Shown piece after piece: positions 1-7,593 of a stretch of 23,029 bases of DNA. The number at the start of each line of letters is the position of its first letter. Position 1 is the first letter of the stretch. Under the pieces are notes generated by a model that saw only the letters and a program-made list of their open reading frames with translations, was not told where the DNA came from and made no database searches. The stretch covers positions 1 through 23,029 of the forward strand of contig CAZAGO010000011.1 of NCBI GenBank assembly GCA_964485045.1. Reading direction: 5' to 3'. The position numbers and the translations under genes are program-made. This stretch comes from CAZAGO01 sp964485045. Lineage in GTDB: Archaea > Nanobdellota > Nanobdellia > Pacearchaeales > GW2011-AR1.

Positions 1-312
1 ACTATAAAACCAGAATTAACAATTAAAGAAGCAATACAAAAAATGAAAAGACTTAAATTTAATAGGTTACCAGTGATGAAAGGTAAAGAGTTAGTAGGGA
101 TAATTACAATTAAAGATATTCTAAGTTTTAATCCAGAATTCTATCCGGAGCTTGAAGAATTTGAAAAAATAAGAGAAGAGTCGGAGAAACTTAAAAGACT
201 TGGTATAAAAGAAAAGTTCAAAGAAGGAATTTGCCAAGAATGCGGGACTTTTGGAATAATCTCAAAAGTGGATGGAAATTGGATTTGTGAAAGCTGCAAA
301 GGTGACTTGTAA
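1..312 (+). CDS. CBS-domain protein with C-terminal zinc ribbon (5' end missing)
   Basis: The reading frame is open from base 1, so the start lies upstream and only about 103 C-terminal residues are visible. The first ~37 residues match the second half of a CBS module (alternating hydrophobics, then the typical LPVM...LVGIITIKDIL ending). A charged helical linker follows, then a small zinc ribbon with two CxxC knuckles (CQEC and CESC) about 17 residues apart. CBS domains usually bind adenine nucleotides or S-adenosyl compounds and act as regulatory sensors; CBS plus zinc ribbon proteins are common in archaea and of unknown partner. The internal ATG at 43 lies inside the CBS fold and is not a likely start. 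It converges with the next gene, leaving 3 bp between stops. Confidence 0.85.
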   Translation, partial: TIKPELTIKEAIQKMKRLKFNRLPVMKGKELVGIITIKDILSFNPEFYPELEEFEKIREESEKLKRLGIKEKFKEGICQECGTFGIISKVDGNWICESCKGDL

Positions 313-315
313 AAT

Positions 316-612
316 TTATTCTATTAGATTAGTTGAATTTACAAAAACTTTATATTTATCTTGACTAAGAAAGAAATTCTCAACTCCTTCGCATATTTCT
401 CTAGGCACATTTCCATTAGAAATCATTTGAACTTCACAGTAAGAAGTATTAATTAGAGCAATATCCACTGGTTCAGAATTATAGGGAGATTTGTACTGTA
501 AAAGAGCAATGCGTTTATTAGGGGCATAATTTAAGCTTAGTGAAGAGCTTACAAATTTAAGTTTATTCTCAAATTCAGATTCTTCCATTAAATTGCTAAG
601 GGAAATTTTCAT
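316..612 (-). CDS. hypothetical protein, 98 aa
   Basis: I do not recognise this protein. It is a 98-residue soluble-looking protein without membrane segments, signal peptide or metal motif; the middle has beta-like alternating hydrophobics and the C-terminal half contains a short helix. The gene is supported by a TATA box (TTTAAATA read on the minus strand, starting at 641) exactly 29 bp before the ATG, the spacing seen for most leaderless genes in this window. The same palindromic box also faces the next gene on the plus strand. Confidence 0.65.
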   Translation of the reverse strand: MKISLSNLMEESEFENKLKFVSSSLSLNYAPNKRIALLQYKSPYNSEPVDIALINTSYCEVQMISNGNVPREICEGVENFFLSQDKYKVFVNSTNLIE

Positions 613-633
613 TCTTATCTACCAATAGAAGAG

Positions 634-645
634 TATTTAAATATT
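634..645. promoter_or_regulatory. bidirectional palindromic TATA box
   Basis: The 12-mer tatttaaatatt reads as TTTAAATA on both strands. It lies 29 bp before the minus-strand start at 612 (leaderless) and 42 bp before the plus-strand start at 678 (about 13-nt leader carrying a GAGG ribosome site at 670-673). The identical 12-mer recurs at 3369-3380 with the same two spacings. Confidence 0.6.
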
Positions 646-677
646 ATTTTTCTTAGATTATTAATCAAAGAGGAAAA

Positions 678-1178
678 ATGCCCGAAAAAGAAAAAGTATT
701 TTCAAGCAAAGTAAAATATGGTGAAATCTTTAATTTTGCCGAGTATTATAAATTCTGTTATGATTGGATTGATGAAGAAGGTTTTTGGATTGTTGAAGAT
801 AAGTATGTTGAAAAATTAAAAGGAGATGCTAAAGAAGTTGATGTAGAATGGACTTGTAAGAAAAAAGTTACAGACTATTTCTTATTTGAGTTAAAAATTA
901 AATTTAAAGTTATCAATATGAAGAAAATAGAAATTAATTATGGAGGAAGCAAAATAAATACTAATAAGGGAACTGTTGAAACGAATGTTAGTGGGACTCT
1001 TGTAAGAGATTATGAAGGAAAATTCGAAACTTCTGGCCCTTTAAAATTTTTAAGGGGAATTTATGAAAAATGGGTTATTCCTTCAAGAGTTGAAGAGTTT
1101 GAAGGAAAAATAAATGATATCTGCAACGATTTTCTAGGACAGGCAAAGTCTTATCTTGATATAGAAGGAAAAAAGTAA
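678..1178 (+). CDS. hypothetical protein, 166 aa
   Basis: I do not recognise the family. The 166-residue protein has no membrane segment. Residues 1-60 are rich in aromatic and charged residues; residues 65-115 are predicted beta strands (alternating hydrophobics such as the LFELKIKFKVI stretch); the C-terminal 45 residues look helical. The overall pattern, beta sheet closed by a long C-terminal helix, could fit a START/SRPBCC-like fold, but that is a guess. The start is set by a GAGG ribosome site four bases before the ATG on a short leader from the box at 634-645. A separate promoter follows for the next gene. Confidence 0.7.
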   Translation: MPEKEKVFSSKVKYGEIFNFAEYYKFCYDWIDEEGFWIVEDKYVEKLKGDAKEVDVEWTCKKKVTDYFLFELKIKFKVINMKKIEINYGGSKINTNKGTVETNVSGTLVRDYEGKFETSGPLKFLRGIYEKWVIPSRVEEFEGKINDICNDFLGQAKSYLDIEGKK

Positions 1179-1190
1179 AGAAAGAAAATG

Positions 1191-1200
1191 TTTATATATA
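1191..1200 (+). promoter_or_regulatory. TATA box for the surface-protein gene at 1221
   Basis: TTTATATATA begins 30 bp before the ATG at 1221 and there is no ribosome site, which fits leaderless transcription. Confidence 0.6.
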
Positions 1201-1220
1201 CCTTCTTCTAATATTTTTTC

Positions 1221-2600
1221 ATGAAAAACATCTTTTTAATTTTAGCAATTTTAGTATTTGCTCTTCCGGGAGTTCTTGCTCTAAATATTGTTGTTGAAAA
1301 ACAAAGTGATAATGAGGTTTATATTCCTGAGATTGATAATCCAATAATTTTTGATTTAAAAATTACAAATAATGGGCCTTCAAATTCCTTTGAGTTTTAT
1401 AATCTAGTTGGATTTGAAATGTCGCCAACTGAAAAAGTTCAGATAAATCAAGGAGAAACCAAAAATGTCAGGTTACAAATTTCTCCTATAGGAGTGTTAA
1501 AACAAAGAGGAGGCTATAGCTTTTCTTATTATATAAAAGGAAAAGATTCCTCTGAACTTAAACAAAGCTTAATTTTTAGGATAATAGAGTTTGAAGATTT
1601 GTTTGAAGTTGGTGCTGGAAATGTAGATCCTACTTCTAATACAATAAAAATCTATATATATAATAGAGAAAATTTCGATTTTAAAGAATTAAATGCAAAG
1701 TTTATTTCTCCTTTTTTTAAACTTGAAGAGCAATTTTCTCTTGGACCTAATCAAAGAAAAGAATTTACTATTCAGTTAAATAAAGAAGATTTTAAAGAGC
1801 TTACTGCAGGATTTTATACTCTTAAAACAGAAGTAAGTTTTCAAAAACAAATAGCAACAATAGAATCAGTTATAACTTTTGTTCAAAAAGATTTATTAGT
1901 CACCACAAAAAAAAGTTATGGAACAATAATAAATACCGAAGTTATAGAAAAAAGAAATGAAGGAAACACAGTAGTTGAATCTGAAACAGTTATAATAAAA
2001 AATATTTTTTCAAGAGTCTTTACTAGTTTTAATCCAGAACCAAATACTGTTGAAAGAACTGGTTCTACAGTTTATTACTTTTGGAAAAACTCTGTACAAC
2101 CAGGAGAAGTACTAACAATTGAATCTAAAACAAATTGGCTTTGGCCTTTATTTTGCATAATTTTTATAATAATAATAGTCATTTTTGCTAAGAAATATTC
2201 TGAATCCGATTTAAAACTTATAAAAAGAATATCCTTTGTAAGAGCAAAAGGTGGAGAATTTGCTTTAAAAATTTCCTTAACAGTCAAAGCAAGAAATTAT
2301 ATAGAAAAAGTAGTTTTAGTAGATAGACTTCCACACATAGTTAAACTATATGAACAATTTGGAAGAGAAACTCCTTCAAGAATTGATGAAAAGAATAGAA
2401 GAGTTGAATGGAGCTTTGATAAACTTGAAGAAGGAGAAATAAGAGTAATTAATTATATTGTTTATTCTAAAGTCGGCGTTCTTGGAAAGTTTGCTCTTCC
2501 TCAAGCAACGGCAATATATGAAAAAGATGGAAAGATAAAAGAGGCTGTTTCCAATAAAGCTTTTTATATGTCTGGACAGAGAATAAAAGATTTAGAATAA
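1221..2600 (+). CDS. secreted, membrane-anchored surface protein
   Basis: The 459-residue protein starts with a Sec signal peptide (residues 1-20, hydrophobic core ending around ALA). Residues 21-300 form a beta-rich extracellular region with tandem immunoglobulin-like, NEW3/CARDB-type character (statements such as LKITNNGPSNSFEF and the NQGETKNVRLQI pattern are typical of these domains). A transmembrane helix lies near residues 309-325 (WLWPLFCIIFIIIIVIF), followed by a lysine-rich stop-transfer and a cytoplasmic or second beta domain of ~130 residues. Archaeal proteins of this layout are usually cell-surface or S-layer-associated; exact function unknown. It stands alone with its own TATA box 30 bp upstream of the ATG. 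A tRNA gene follows on the same strand. Confidence 0.8.
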   Translation: MKNIFLILAILVFALPGVLALNIVVEKQSDNEVYIPEIDNPIIFDLKITNNGPSNSFEFYNLVGFEMSPTEKVQINQGETKNVRLQISPIGVLKQRGGYSFSYYIKGKDSSELKQSLIFRIIEFEDLFEVGAGNVDPTSNTIKIYIYNRENFDFKELNAKFISPFFKLEEQFSLGPNQRKEFTIQLNKEDFKELTAGFYTLKTEVSFQKQIATIESVITFVQKDLLVTTKKSYGTIINTEVIEKRNEGNTVVESETVIIKNIFSRVFTSFNPEPNTVERTGSTVYYFWKNSVQPGEVLTIESKTNWLWPLFCIIFIIIIVIFAKKYSESDLKLIKRISFVRAKGGEFALKISLTVKARNYIEKVVLVDRLPHIVKLYEQFGRETPSRIDEKNRRVEWSFDKLEEGEIRVINYIVYSKVGVLGKFALPQATAIYEKDGKIKEAVSNKAFYMSGQRIKDLE

Positions 2601-2652
2601 TTTTTTATAATAAAAAGATTTAAGAGAGATACTTCTGATAGAAAATTGTTAA

Positions 2653-2733
2653 GCCGCCATCGCATAATGGTATTGCACACGATTGGAAATCGTGGCCCTT
2701 TCGGGCTTCGGAGTTCGATTCTCCGTGGCGGCG
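2653..2733 (+). tRNA. tRNA-Ser(GGA)
   Basis: The acceptor stem is GCCGCCA paired with TGGCGGC (2726-2732), with discriminator G at 2733. The anticodon stem CACGA/TCGTG encloses the loop TTGGAAA, giving anticodon GGA. A long variable arm (GCCC...GGGC) marks a class II serine tRNA, and the T arm is GGAG-TTCGATT-CTCC. CCA is not encoded. A weak TATA-like TTTAAGAG at 2619 would put the transcript start a few bases upstream. Confidence 0.97.
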
Positions 2734-2759
2734 TAAAATATAAAGGAGAAGTAGACTTT

Positions 2760-3347
2760 TTATTTTCTTATTTTTTTAGAGAGAAGTTTTATTAGATAAT
2801 ATCCACTTCCAAACAAAACTATCCCTGGAAGAAGAGCAATTCCTGCAGTAGGAGCTAAAATACTTGTTCCTATTGCTCCAATAGTTCCAGCTCCAACTCC
2901 TTCAAGAATATTTACTGCTTCATTTACGGAAGATTCTACATTTTTTTGAAGAGCATCTATTTGCATAACCATTTTTCCATCTTTTAAAATTCTTATTTTT
3001 CTATCTTCTTCTGAAATTAAAACTACAAGGTTTCCTTTTTTCTTAGAAGCAGTCAATCCAGCACTATGTCTTGTTCCAAAATTCTTGAAAGTAGTGGTAG
3101 ACTTTATCATTGCTCCATAAGCTTTAAGCAAACCATTATTATCAATTATTATTGCTCCATCCATAAGAGCAAGAGACTCTAGGAGTTTTGGATTATCCAT
3201 TACTTTAAAAGGAGGAACAGTTTGATCAATTAATACTTTATATTCTATATCTCCGACGACAAATAATGCTCCTTCCCCTCGTTTAGCAATTCTTAATCCA
3301 ACTTGAACAAGAACTTCTTCTAATTTTTTTAAAGATTTGTTATCCAT
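2760..3347 (-). CDS. diadenylate cyclase (c-di-AMP synthase), DacZ-like, with membrane tail
   Basis: The 195-residue protein matches the DisA_N/DAC fold that condenses two ATP into cyclic di-AMP. It carries the DGA motif at residues 63-65 within LMDGAIIID, and the GTRH motif at 91-94 followed by SAG; the usual RHR reads RHS here. The core ends near residue 135, followed by a helix and a C-terminal hydrophobic Gly/Ala-rich region (about 150-188) that could form one or two membrane helices ending in basic residues. Family members control potassium and osmotic balance or cell-wall homeostasis; archaeal DacZ is essential in Haloferax. The start is fixed by a TATA box (3369-3376, minus) 29 bp upstream. 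It stands alone between two tRNA genes. Confidence 0.9.
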   Translation of the reverse strand: MDNKSLKKLEEVLVQVGLRIAKRGEGALFVVGDIEYKVLIDQTVPPFKVMDNPKLLESLALMDGAIIIDNNGLLKAYGAMIKSTTTFKNFGTRHSAGLTASKKKGNLVVLISEEDRKIRILKDGKMVMQIDALQKNVESSVNEAVNILEGVGAGTIGAIGTSILAPTAGIALLPGIVLFGSGYYLIKLLSKKIRK

Positions 3348-3368
3348 ATTTTTTTTAAGAAAGATATG

Positions 3369-3380
3369 TATTTAAATATT
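3369..3380. promoter_or_regulatory. bidirectional palindromic TATA box
   Basis: Same 12-mer as at 634-645. It lies 29 bp before the diadenylate cyclase start at 3347 (minus) and 42 bp before the mature 5' end of tRNA-Arg at 3413 (plus), implying a ~14-nt tRNA leader. Confidence 0.55.
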
Positions 3381-3412
3381 TTCAAATTCTTTTTGGTATT
3401 AATAATTATTAA

Positions 3413-3486
3413 GCCCCTATAGTTCAGTCTGGATAGAACACAGGTTTGCGGAATCTGTAGCCGAGGTTCAAATCCTCGTGGGGGCA
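3413..3486 (+). tRNA. tRNA-Arg(GCG)
   Basis: The acceptor GCCCCTA pairs with TGGGGGC, with discriminator A at 3486. The anticodon stem CAGGT/ATCTG encloses TTGCGGA, giving anticodon GCG. The T arm is CGAGG-TTCAAAT-CCTCG. No intron and no encoded CCA. Confidence 0.96.
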
Positions 3487-3503
3487 TAAAGGAAAAATAA
3501 ATT

Positions 3504-3511
3504 TTTATATA
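3504..3511 (+). promoter_or_regulatory. TATA box for the gene at 3533
   Basis: TTTATATA starts 29 bp before the ATG at 3533; no ribosome site is seen. Confidence 0.55.
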
Positions 3512-3532
3512 GTCTGAGTGAATTAGATAACC

Positions 3533-3847
3533 ATGATAAAAATAATAAAAAGAGCATTTATTAACGGAATTGGAACAGCAGTATATATTATTCTAGTCGC
3601 TTCATTTATGTTTTACCTTCAAAATTTAGCTCCAAAAGAAGATACAATACTTGCTATATTTTCTATACTCTTACTATTTGTTTGTTCGGCAGCAGTAACA
3701 GGTTTTTTAATTTTTGGAAAGCCTGTAATGTTATATCTAGACGGAAAAAAGAAAGAAGCAGTTTCATTACTAATCTATACATTCATAATTATTTTCCTTA
3801 TAACTCTTATAATTTTTATTCTTTTGATAGGAAACTATAATTTTTAA
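3533..3847 (+). CDS. small three-helix membrane protein
   Basis: The 104-residue protein has three membrane helices (about 12-30, 40-65 and 78-100) and a short loop KPVMLYLDGKKKEA between the second and third. This layout, including the GKPVMLYLDG-like loop, resembles small uncharacterised membrane proteins that are common in DPANN and CPR genomes; that is recollection of the family, not a search result. No function is known. Start supported by a TATA box 29 bp upstream. Its stop lies 38 bp before the next ATG, which has its own promoter. Confidence 0.75.
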   Translation: MIKIIKRAFINGIGTAVYIILVASFMFYLQNLAPKEDTILAIFSILLLFVCSAAVTGFLIFGKPVMLYLDGKKKEAVSLLIYTFIIIFLITLIIFILLIGNYNF

Positions 3848-3857
3848 ACTCAAAGAT

Positions 3858-3867
3858 TTTATAAATA
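3858..3867 (+). promoter_or_regulatory. TATA box for the YitT-family gene
   Basis: TTTATAAATA begins 28 bp before the ATG at 3886. Confidence 0.55.
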
Positions 3868-3885
3868 ACTTATATTTTTATACAT

Positions 3886-4746
3886 ATGAAAAAGGGAATT
3901 TTTTTTATTTATACTAAAGAAATCTTATTTATAATTATAGGAATTCTTTCGGCGGGTTTTGGACTTAAAGGTTTTTTAATTCCTAACGGTTTTATAGATG
4001 GAGGAATAACCGGAATTTCTCTTTTAATTTCTCATATTAGTTTTCTTCCAATCTCTTTGGTTATTTTTGTATTAAATATCCCATTTATGTTTTTGGCAAT
4101 AAGAAATGTCGGAAAAACTTTTGCTATAAAAACTTTTTTGGCAATACTTGGTTTGTCTCTCTGTCTTTTATTTATAGACTATCCAATTATTACATTTGAT
4201 AAAATTCTTGTGGCTATATTTGGAGGGTTTCTTTTGGGTGCAGGAATAGGTCTATCTGTTAGAGGAGGTTCAGTTTTAGATGGAACCGAAGTTCTTTCAA
4301 TTTATTTGAATAAAAAAACAGGATTTAGTATGGGTGAATTAATATTTATTCTAAATATTTTTATTTTCTCTTTTGCTGCATATATTCTAGGCGTTGAATC
4401 TGCTCTCTATTCTATTCTTACTTACCTTGCCGCATCAAAAACAGTGGATTTCTTTATTCAGGGAATAGAAGAATATATTGGATTAACTATTATTTCTAAA
4501 AAAAGTGAAAAAATAAGAAAGAACCTCATTGAAGTATTTGGAAAAGGTGTGACAATTTACAAAGGACAGGGAGGATATTGTAATGGGTATTCAGAATGTG
4601 GAGAAATTTTATTTACATTTGTAACTCGTCTTGAAGTTACAAAAATAAAAAATGGAATTATTCTTTTAGATCCTCAGGCAGTAATAATTGAACAGGGTAT
4701 AAAAGAAGTTAGAGGAGGAATTATTAAAAAAAGACCTCTTCATTAG
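3886..4746 (+). CDS. YitT family membrane protein (DUF161 plus DUF2179)
   Basis: The 286-residue protein has five to six membrane helices in residues 10-195, with the family's two related halves: GFIDGGITGISLL at 35-47 and RGGSVLDGTEVLS at 126-138. Residues ~198-280 form the soluble C-terminal DUF2179 domain, recognisable by GVTIYKGQGGY (221-231) and the final DPQAVIIEQGIKEVRGG. Length is normal for the family. YitT proteins are inner-membrane proteins of unclear transport role, some linked to amino-acid or nucleotide-related traits. Two extra cysteines (in YCNGYSECGE) sit in the DUF2179 loop. Leaderless start supported by a TATA box 28 bp upstream. Confidence 0.9.
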   Translation: MKKGIFFIYTKEILFIIIGILSAGFGLKGFLIPNGFIDGGITGISLLISHISFLPISLVIFVLNIPFMFLAIRNVGKTFAIKTFLAILGLSLCLLFIDYPIITFDKILVAIFGGFLLGAGIGLSVRGGSVLDGTEVLSIYLNKKTGFSMGELIFILNIFIFSFAAYILGVESALYSILTYLAASKTVDFFIQGIEEYIGLTIISKKSEKIRKNLIEVFGKGVTIYKGQGGYCNGYSECGEILFTFVTRLEVTKIKNGIILLDPQAVIIEQGIKEVRGGIIKKRPLH

Positions 4747-4751
4747 TGAAA

Positions 4752-4759
4752 TTTAAAAA
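4752..4759 (+). promoter_or_regulatory. promoter of the ABC operon, with leader ribosome site
   Basis: TTTAAAAA starts 40 bp before the ATG at 4792, leaving a leader of about 11 nt that contains AGGTG at 4782-4786, five bases before the ATG. This operon therefore uses a ribosome site, unlike most single genes here. Confidence 0.5.
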
Positions 4760-4791
4760 GGGAAAATAACTCATAAAAGAAAGGTGTAATT

Positions 4792-5688
4792 ATGGAGAGA
4801 GGGAAATTAATTTATTTTTTAGTATTAGGTTTAGTGTTTTTTCTAGTTCCTTTTTCTAGTGCAATAGTAGAAACATATTGCGTAGAGGCTTCAGTTACGG
4901 ATATAAGTCCAAGTTCAATAGGGATAGATGAAGAATTTACAATTGGAGTACAAATAGAAAATTGCGGTTCTAAAATTCCAGAGTTTGTATACTTTGAATT
5001 AATCACTATTCCAACAGATGTCTCTGTAAAAGAGGCTTTAAAGATTAAGGTTTCTAATTTATACTACGGGAATAGTGAAAGATTTATACTTTACCATATG
5101 AGAATTGCCGAAGACGCTGTTCCTGGAGAACATATAATAAAGACAAGATTATCTTATGGAGACGAGGATTCTTCAATAATAAAAGACGATAGTATCGTTT
5201 TTGAAGTTAGAGGTGAAAGTGCCGAGTTAAATATAGCTTCTGCTAAAACAAAACCGGTTCTTCCTATAGAGGGAGAGACAGTAGAATTAACTTTAAGACT
5301 TGAAAATACTGGAAAAGGAACGGCAAAGTCCGTAAAAATATATGCAGATCATCCTTTTAAAGGAGTTAAACAGGCTTTTATAGGTTCTTTAAGAACTACA
5401 GAAGATGGCCCAGCAATATTTACTTTTGTAGCCAATGAATCTGGAGAGTTTGAATTTCCAATAACCATCGAATACAATGATGATTTTGGAGATAAAGAAA
5501 CAAAGACGAATATAGAAATAAATGTTTTAGAGAAAGAATCAAATATCGGAAAAATTATTTTTATTATTTCTTTAATTGCTTTCATTGGAATAATCCTTTT
5601 TTATTTTATAAGGAAAGGAAAATCGAAAGATAGAATTATACATCAGCTTCTTAAGGGAAACCACCATACTGGAAAAGGTGGAAAATGA
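4792..5688 (+). CDS. exported CARDB-like protein of an ABC operon (COG1361-like)
   Basis: The 298-residue protein has a signal peptide (residues 1-24, core FLVLGLVFFLVPFSSA), two extracellular Ig-like CARDB/NEW3 domains (about 30-140 and 145-245; the second contains the typical LRLENTGKGTAKSVKI pattern) and a C-terminal membrane helix (about 254-275) with a basic cytoplasmic tail. Such proteins are found next to MacB/FtsX-type ABC genes in archaea and are thought to be the extracellular partner. Its stop codon overlaps the ribosome-site region of the permease gene, so the two are surely co-transcribed. Start chosen from the AGGTG five bases upstream. Confidence 0.85.
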   Translation: MERGKLIYFLVLGLVFFLVPFSSAIVETYCVEASVTDISPSSIGIDEEFTIGVQIENCGSKIPEFVYFELITIPTDVSVKEALKIKVSNLYYGNSERFILYHMRIAEDAVPGEHIIKTRLSYGDEDSSIIKDDSIVFEVRGESAELNIASAKTKPVLPIEGETVELTLRLENTGKGTAKSVKIYADHPFKGVKQAFIGSLRTTEDGPAIFTFVANESGEFEFPITIEYNDDFGDKETKTNIEINVLEKESNIGKIIFIISLIAFIGIILFYFIRKGKSKDRIIHQLLKGNHHTGKGGK

Positions 5689-5689
5689 A

Positions 5690-6895
5690 ATGCTTAATGA
5701 TGTAAAAGTTGGATATTTAAGCGCAATTAGTTCTCTAAAAAGAGGAAATAAAAAAACCTCTCTTTTTATTGTCATAATACTAGGATTGATTTTTATGAAT
5801 CTCGTTTTTCTTCCGGCTTTAATAAATGGAATGATGGGTTTTTTTGTTGGAATGGTTCAAGATTATTCTTATGGAGATATCATGATAGAACCTAACGAAA
5901 ATCAAATTTATATAGAAAATTCTGAAAATATACTTCAGAAGGTTAGAAGTGTAAATGGAGTTACTTATGCTACTAAAAGATTACTGGTAGGAGGGTCTGT
6001 AAAATATAAACAAAAAGTTATAGGTTCTAATATAATTGGAATTGTTCCAAGAGAAGAAGAAAGTGTTTCAAAATATGCTCAAGTGGTTACTCAGGGAGAA
6101 TTTTTAGGAGATATTTCTAGAGATGAAATAATGGTGGGTTCGATTCTTGCCGGATTTAGTTCTGCTTCTCAGATTTATGATAATCTTGGAGGAGTCCCAG
6201 TTGGCTCTATTGTAAATATAACTTATAGCAATGGGGTAGAGAGAAGTTACAAAATCAAAGGAATCCACGAGGGTGCAACGGAAATGACCGATTTGAATAT
6301 TTTAATACATTACAAAGAGTTAGAGGATGTTTTTGGAATTGAGAATAAAGCATCTTCCGTGATTGTAAGAATAGCCAAGAATGAGAATGAATTAGAAGTT
6401 AAAGAAAAAATTATTGAAACTGGAATAAATGAAAAAGTTTTTACTTGGCAAGAGAAAGCTGAAGCATTAGTTAAACAAGCAATACAAAGTATGGGTTCAA
6501 TAGGGATTATGTCAAAAATTATAAGCTTGATAGTTGGGGCCTCTCTTATTTTTATAATTATTTATATAAATACTTTAAATAGAAGAAGAGAAATAGGGAT
6601 TTTAAAAGCAGTAGGAATTACTCCTAACTCAATAAGATTATCTTATGTGTTAATAAGTTTATTTTATGCAACTCTTGGAATTCTTTTTGGGTTGACTATG
6701 TTTGCCACTTTAACACTTTATCTCCAAGCAAATCCCATTGTATTTTATGAAACATTAACAATTTTTCCAATAGTTGATATAAATGATTTAGTTCAGAGTA
6801 GTCTAGTCATGTTGGGTATGTCAATTGTAGCAGGTTTTATTCCTGCATGGTTTGTAACAAGACAGGATATATTAAAAGCAATTTGGGGAAGATGA
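5690..6895 (+). CDS. MacB/FtsX-type ABC transporter permease
   Basis: About 401 residues. The first membrane helix is near residues 20-42, followed by a ~200-residue extracellular MacB periplasmic-core-like domain, then three helices in the C-terminal FtsX domain (about 275-400) including the conserved IYINTLNRRREIGILKAVGITPNSI cytoplasmic segment. The frame is open from a GTG at 5678, overlapping the upstream gene, but ATG 5690 has an AGGTG site (5676-5680) nine bases upstream and gives the usual family N-terminus, so it is preferred. These permeases work mechanically (lipoprotein, peptide or envelope-stress export) rather than as channels. The stop overlaps the ATPase start (ATGA). Confidence 0.88.
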   Translation: MLNDVKVGYLSAISSLKRGNKKTSLFIVIILGLIFMNLVFLPALINGMMGFFVGMVQDYSYGDIMIEPNENQIYIENSENILQKVRSVNGVTYATKRLLVGGSVKYKQKVIGSNIIGIVPREEESVSKYAQVVTQGEFLGDISRDEIMVGSILAGFSSASQIYDNLGGVPVGSIVNITYSNGVERSYKIKGIHEGATEMTDLNILIHYKELEDVFGIENKASSVIVRIAKNENELEVKEKIIETGINEKVFTWQEKAEALVKQAIQSMGSIGIMSKIISLIVGASLIFIIIYINTLNRRREIGILKAVGITPNSIRLSYVLISLFYATLGILFGLTMFATLTLYLQANPIVFYETLTIFPIVDINDLVQSSLVMLGMSIVAGFIPAWFVTRQDILKAIWGR

Positions 6896-7575
6896 TAGAA
6901 ATAAAAAATCTTAAAAGACACTACAAATCTGGAGGATTAATTGTAAAAGCAATAGACGGAGTTTCATTTAAAATAGAAAAAGGAGAATTTATCGCAATTA
7001 TTGGTGCAAGTGGAAGCGGTAAAACTACTCTTCTGAGGGTTCTTGGATTAATAGATCATCCAACTGGAGGAGAATACTCTATTAAAGGATTAAATGTAGA
7101 ACGTTTACCAGAAAAAGAAAGAACATATTACAGATTAACTCAACTAGGTTATGTTTTTCAAGATTATGCACTAATAAATGAAATGAACGCGTTAGAAAAT
7201 GTTTATATTGTTTCACTAATGCAAGGAAAATCGAAACAAGAATCAATTCAAACCGCTCTTGAAGCTTTAAAAAAAGTCGGTTTAGATGAAAAAGATAAAA
7301 GAGTTCCAGATGAATTATCTGGAGGAGAGAAACAAAGAGTTGCCGTTGCTAGAGCTATTTCAAATAATCCAAGCATTCTTTTTGCGGACGAACCGTGTGC
7401 AAATCTAGACACTAACACCTCAGAACAGGTTTTGAAAGTTCTTAAAGACTTAAACAAAAAATATAATCAAACAATTATTATGGTAACTCACGAACCATGG
7501 CATTTAAAGCATGTTTCAAGAGTAATTGAACTAAAAGATGGATTAATTATAAAGGATAAAAAAATAAAAAATTAA
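6892..7575 (+). CDS. ABC transporter ATPase, LolD/MacB type
   Basis: The 227-residue protein has all ATPase motifs: Walker A GASGSGKTT (38-46), Q-loop Gln90, signature LSGGEKQ (142-148), Walker B ILFADEP (162-168), D-loop and switch His200 (VTHEP). The length and the ERTYYRLTQLGYVFQDYALINEMNALENV segment are typical of the LolD/MacB/FtsE group. The frame is open further upstream, but ATG 6892 is the true start: it overlaps the permease stop in an ATGA junction, and the residues before it do not belong to the family. It drives the permease encoded just upstream; together with the exported protein at 4792 it makes one transport unit. Confidence 0.95.
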   Translation: MIEIKNLKRHYKSGGLIVKAIDGVSFKIEKGEFIAIIGASGSGKTTLLRVLGLIDHPTGGEYSIKGLNVERLPEKERTYYRLTQLGYVFQDYALINEMNALENVYIVSLMQGKSKQESIQTALEALKKVGLDEKDKRVPDELSGGEKQRVAVARAISNNPSILFADEPCANLDTNTSEQVLKVLKDLNKKYNQTIIMVTHEPWHLKHVSRVIELKDGLIIKDKKIKN

Positions 7576-7593
7576 TTTTTAATAATTTTTTTC
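7574..7593 (+). terminator. T-rich terminator after the ABC operon
   Basis: From the stop codon onward the plus strand carries two T runs (five and seven T), the usual archaeal oligo-T termination signal. It overlaps the last codons of the convergent rubrerythrin gene. Confidence 0.4.

Noticed and set aside
5349..5775. Two minus-strand frames across the exported protein and permease genes
   Set aside because: Opposite to well-supported operon genes, without promoters or family features.
7248..7457. Minus-strand frame inside the ABC ATPase gene
   Set aside because: Lies wholly inside a gene with all ATPase motifs; no promoter; a shadow frame.
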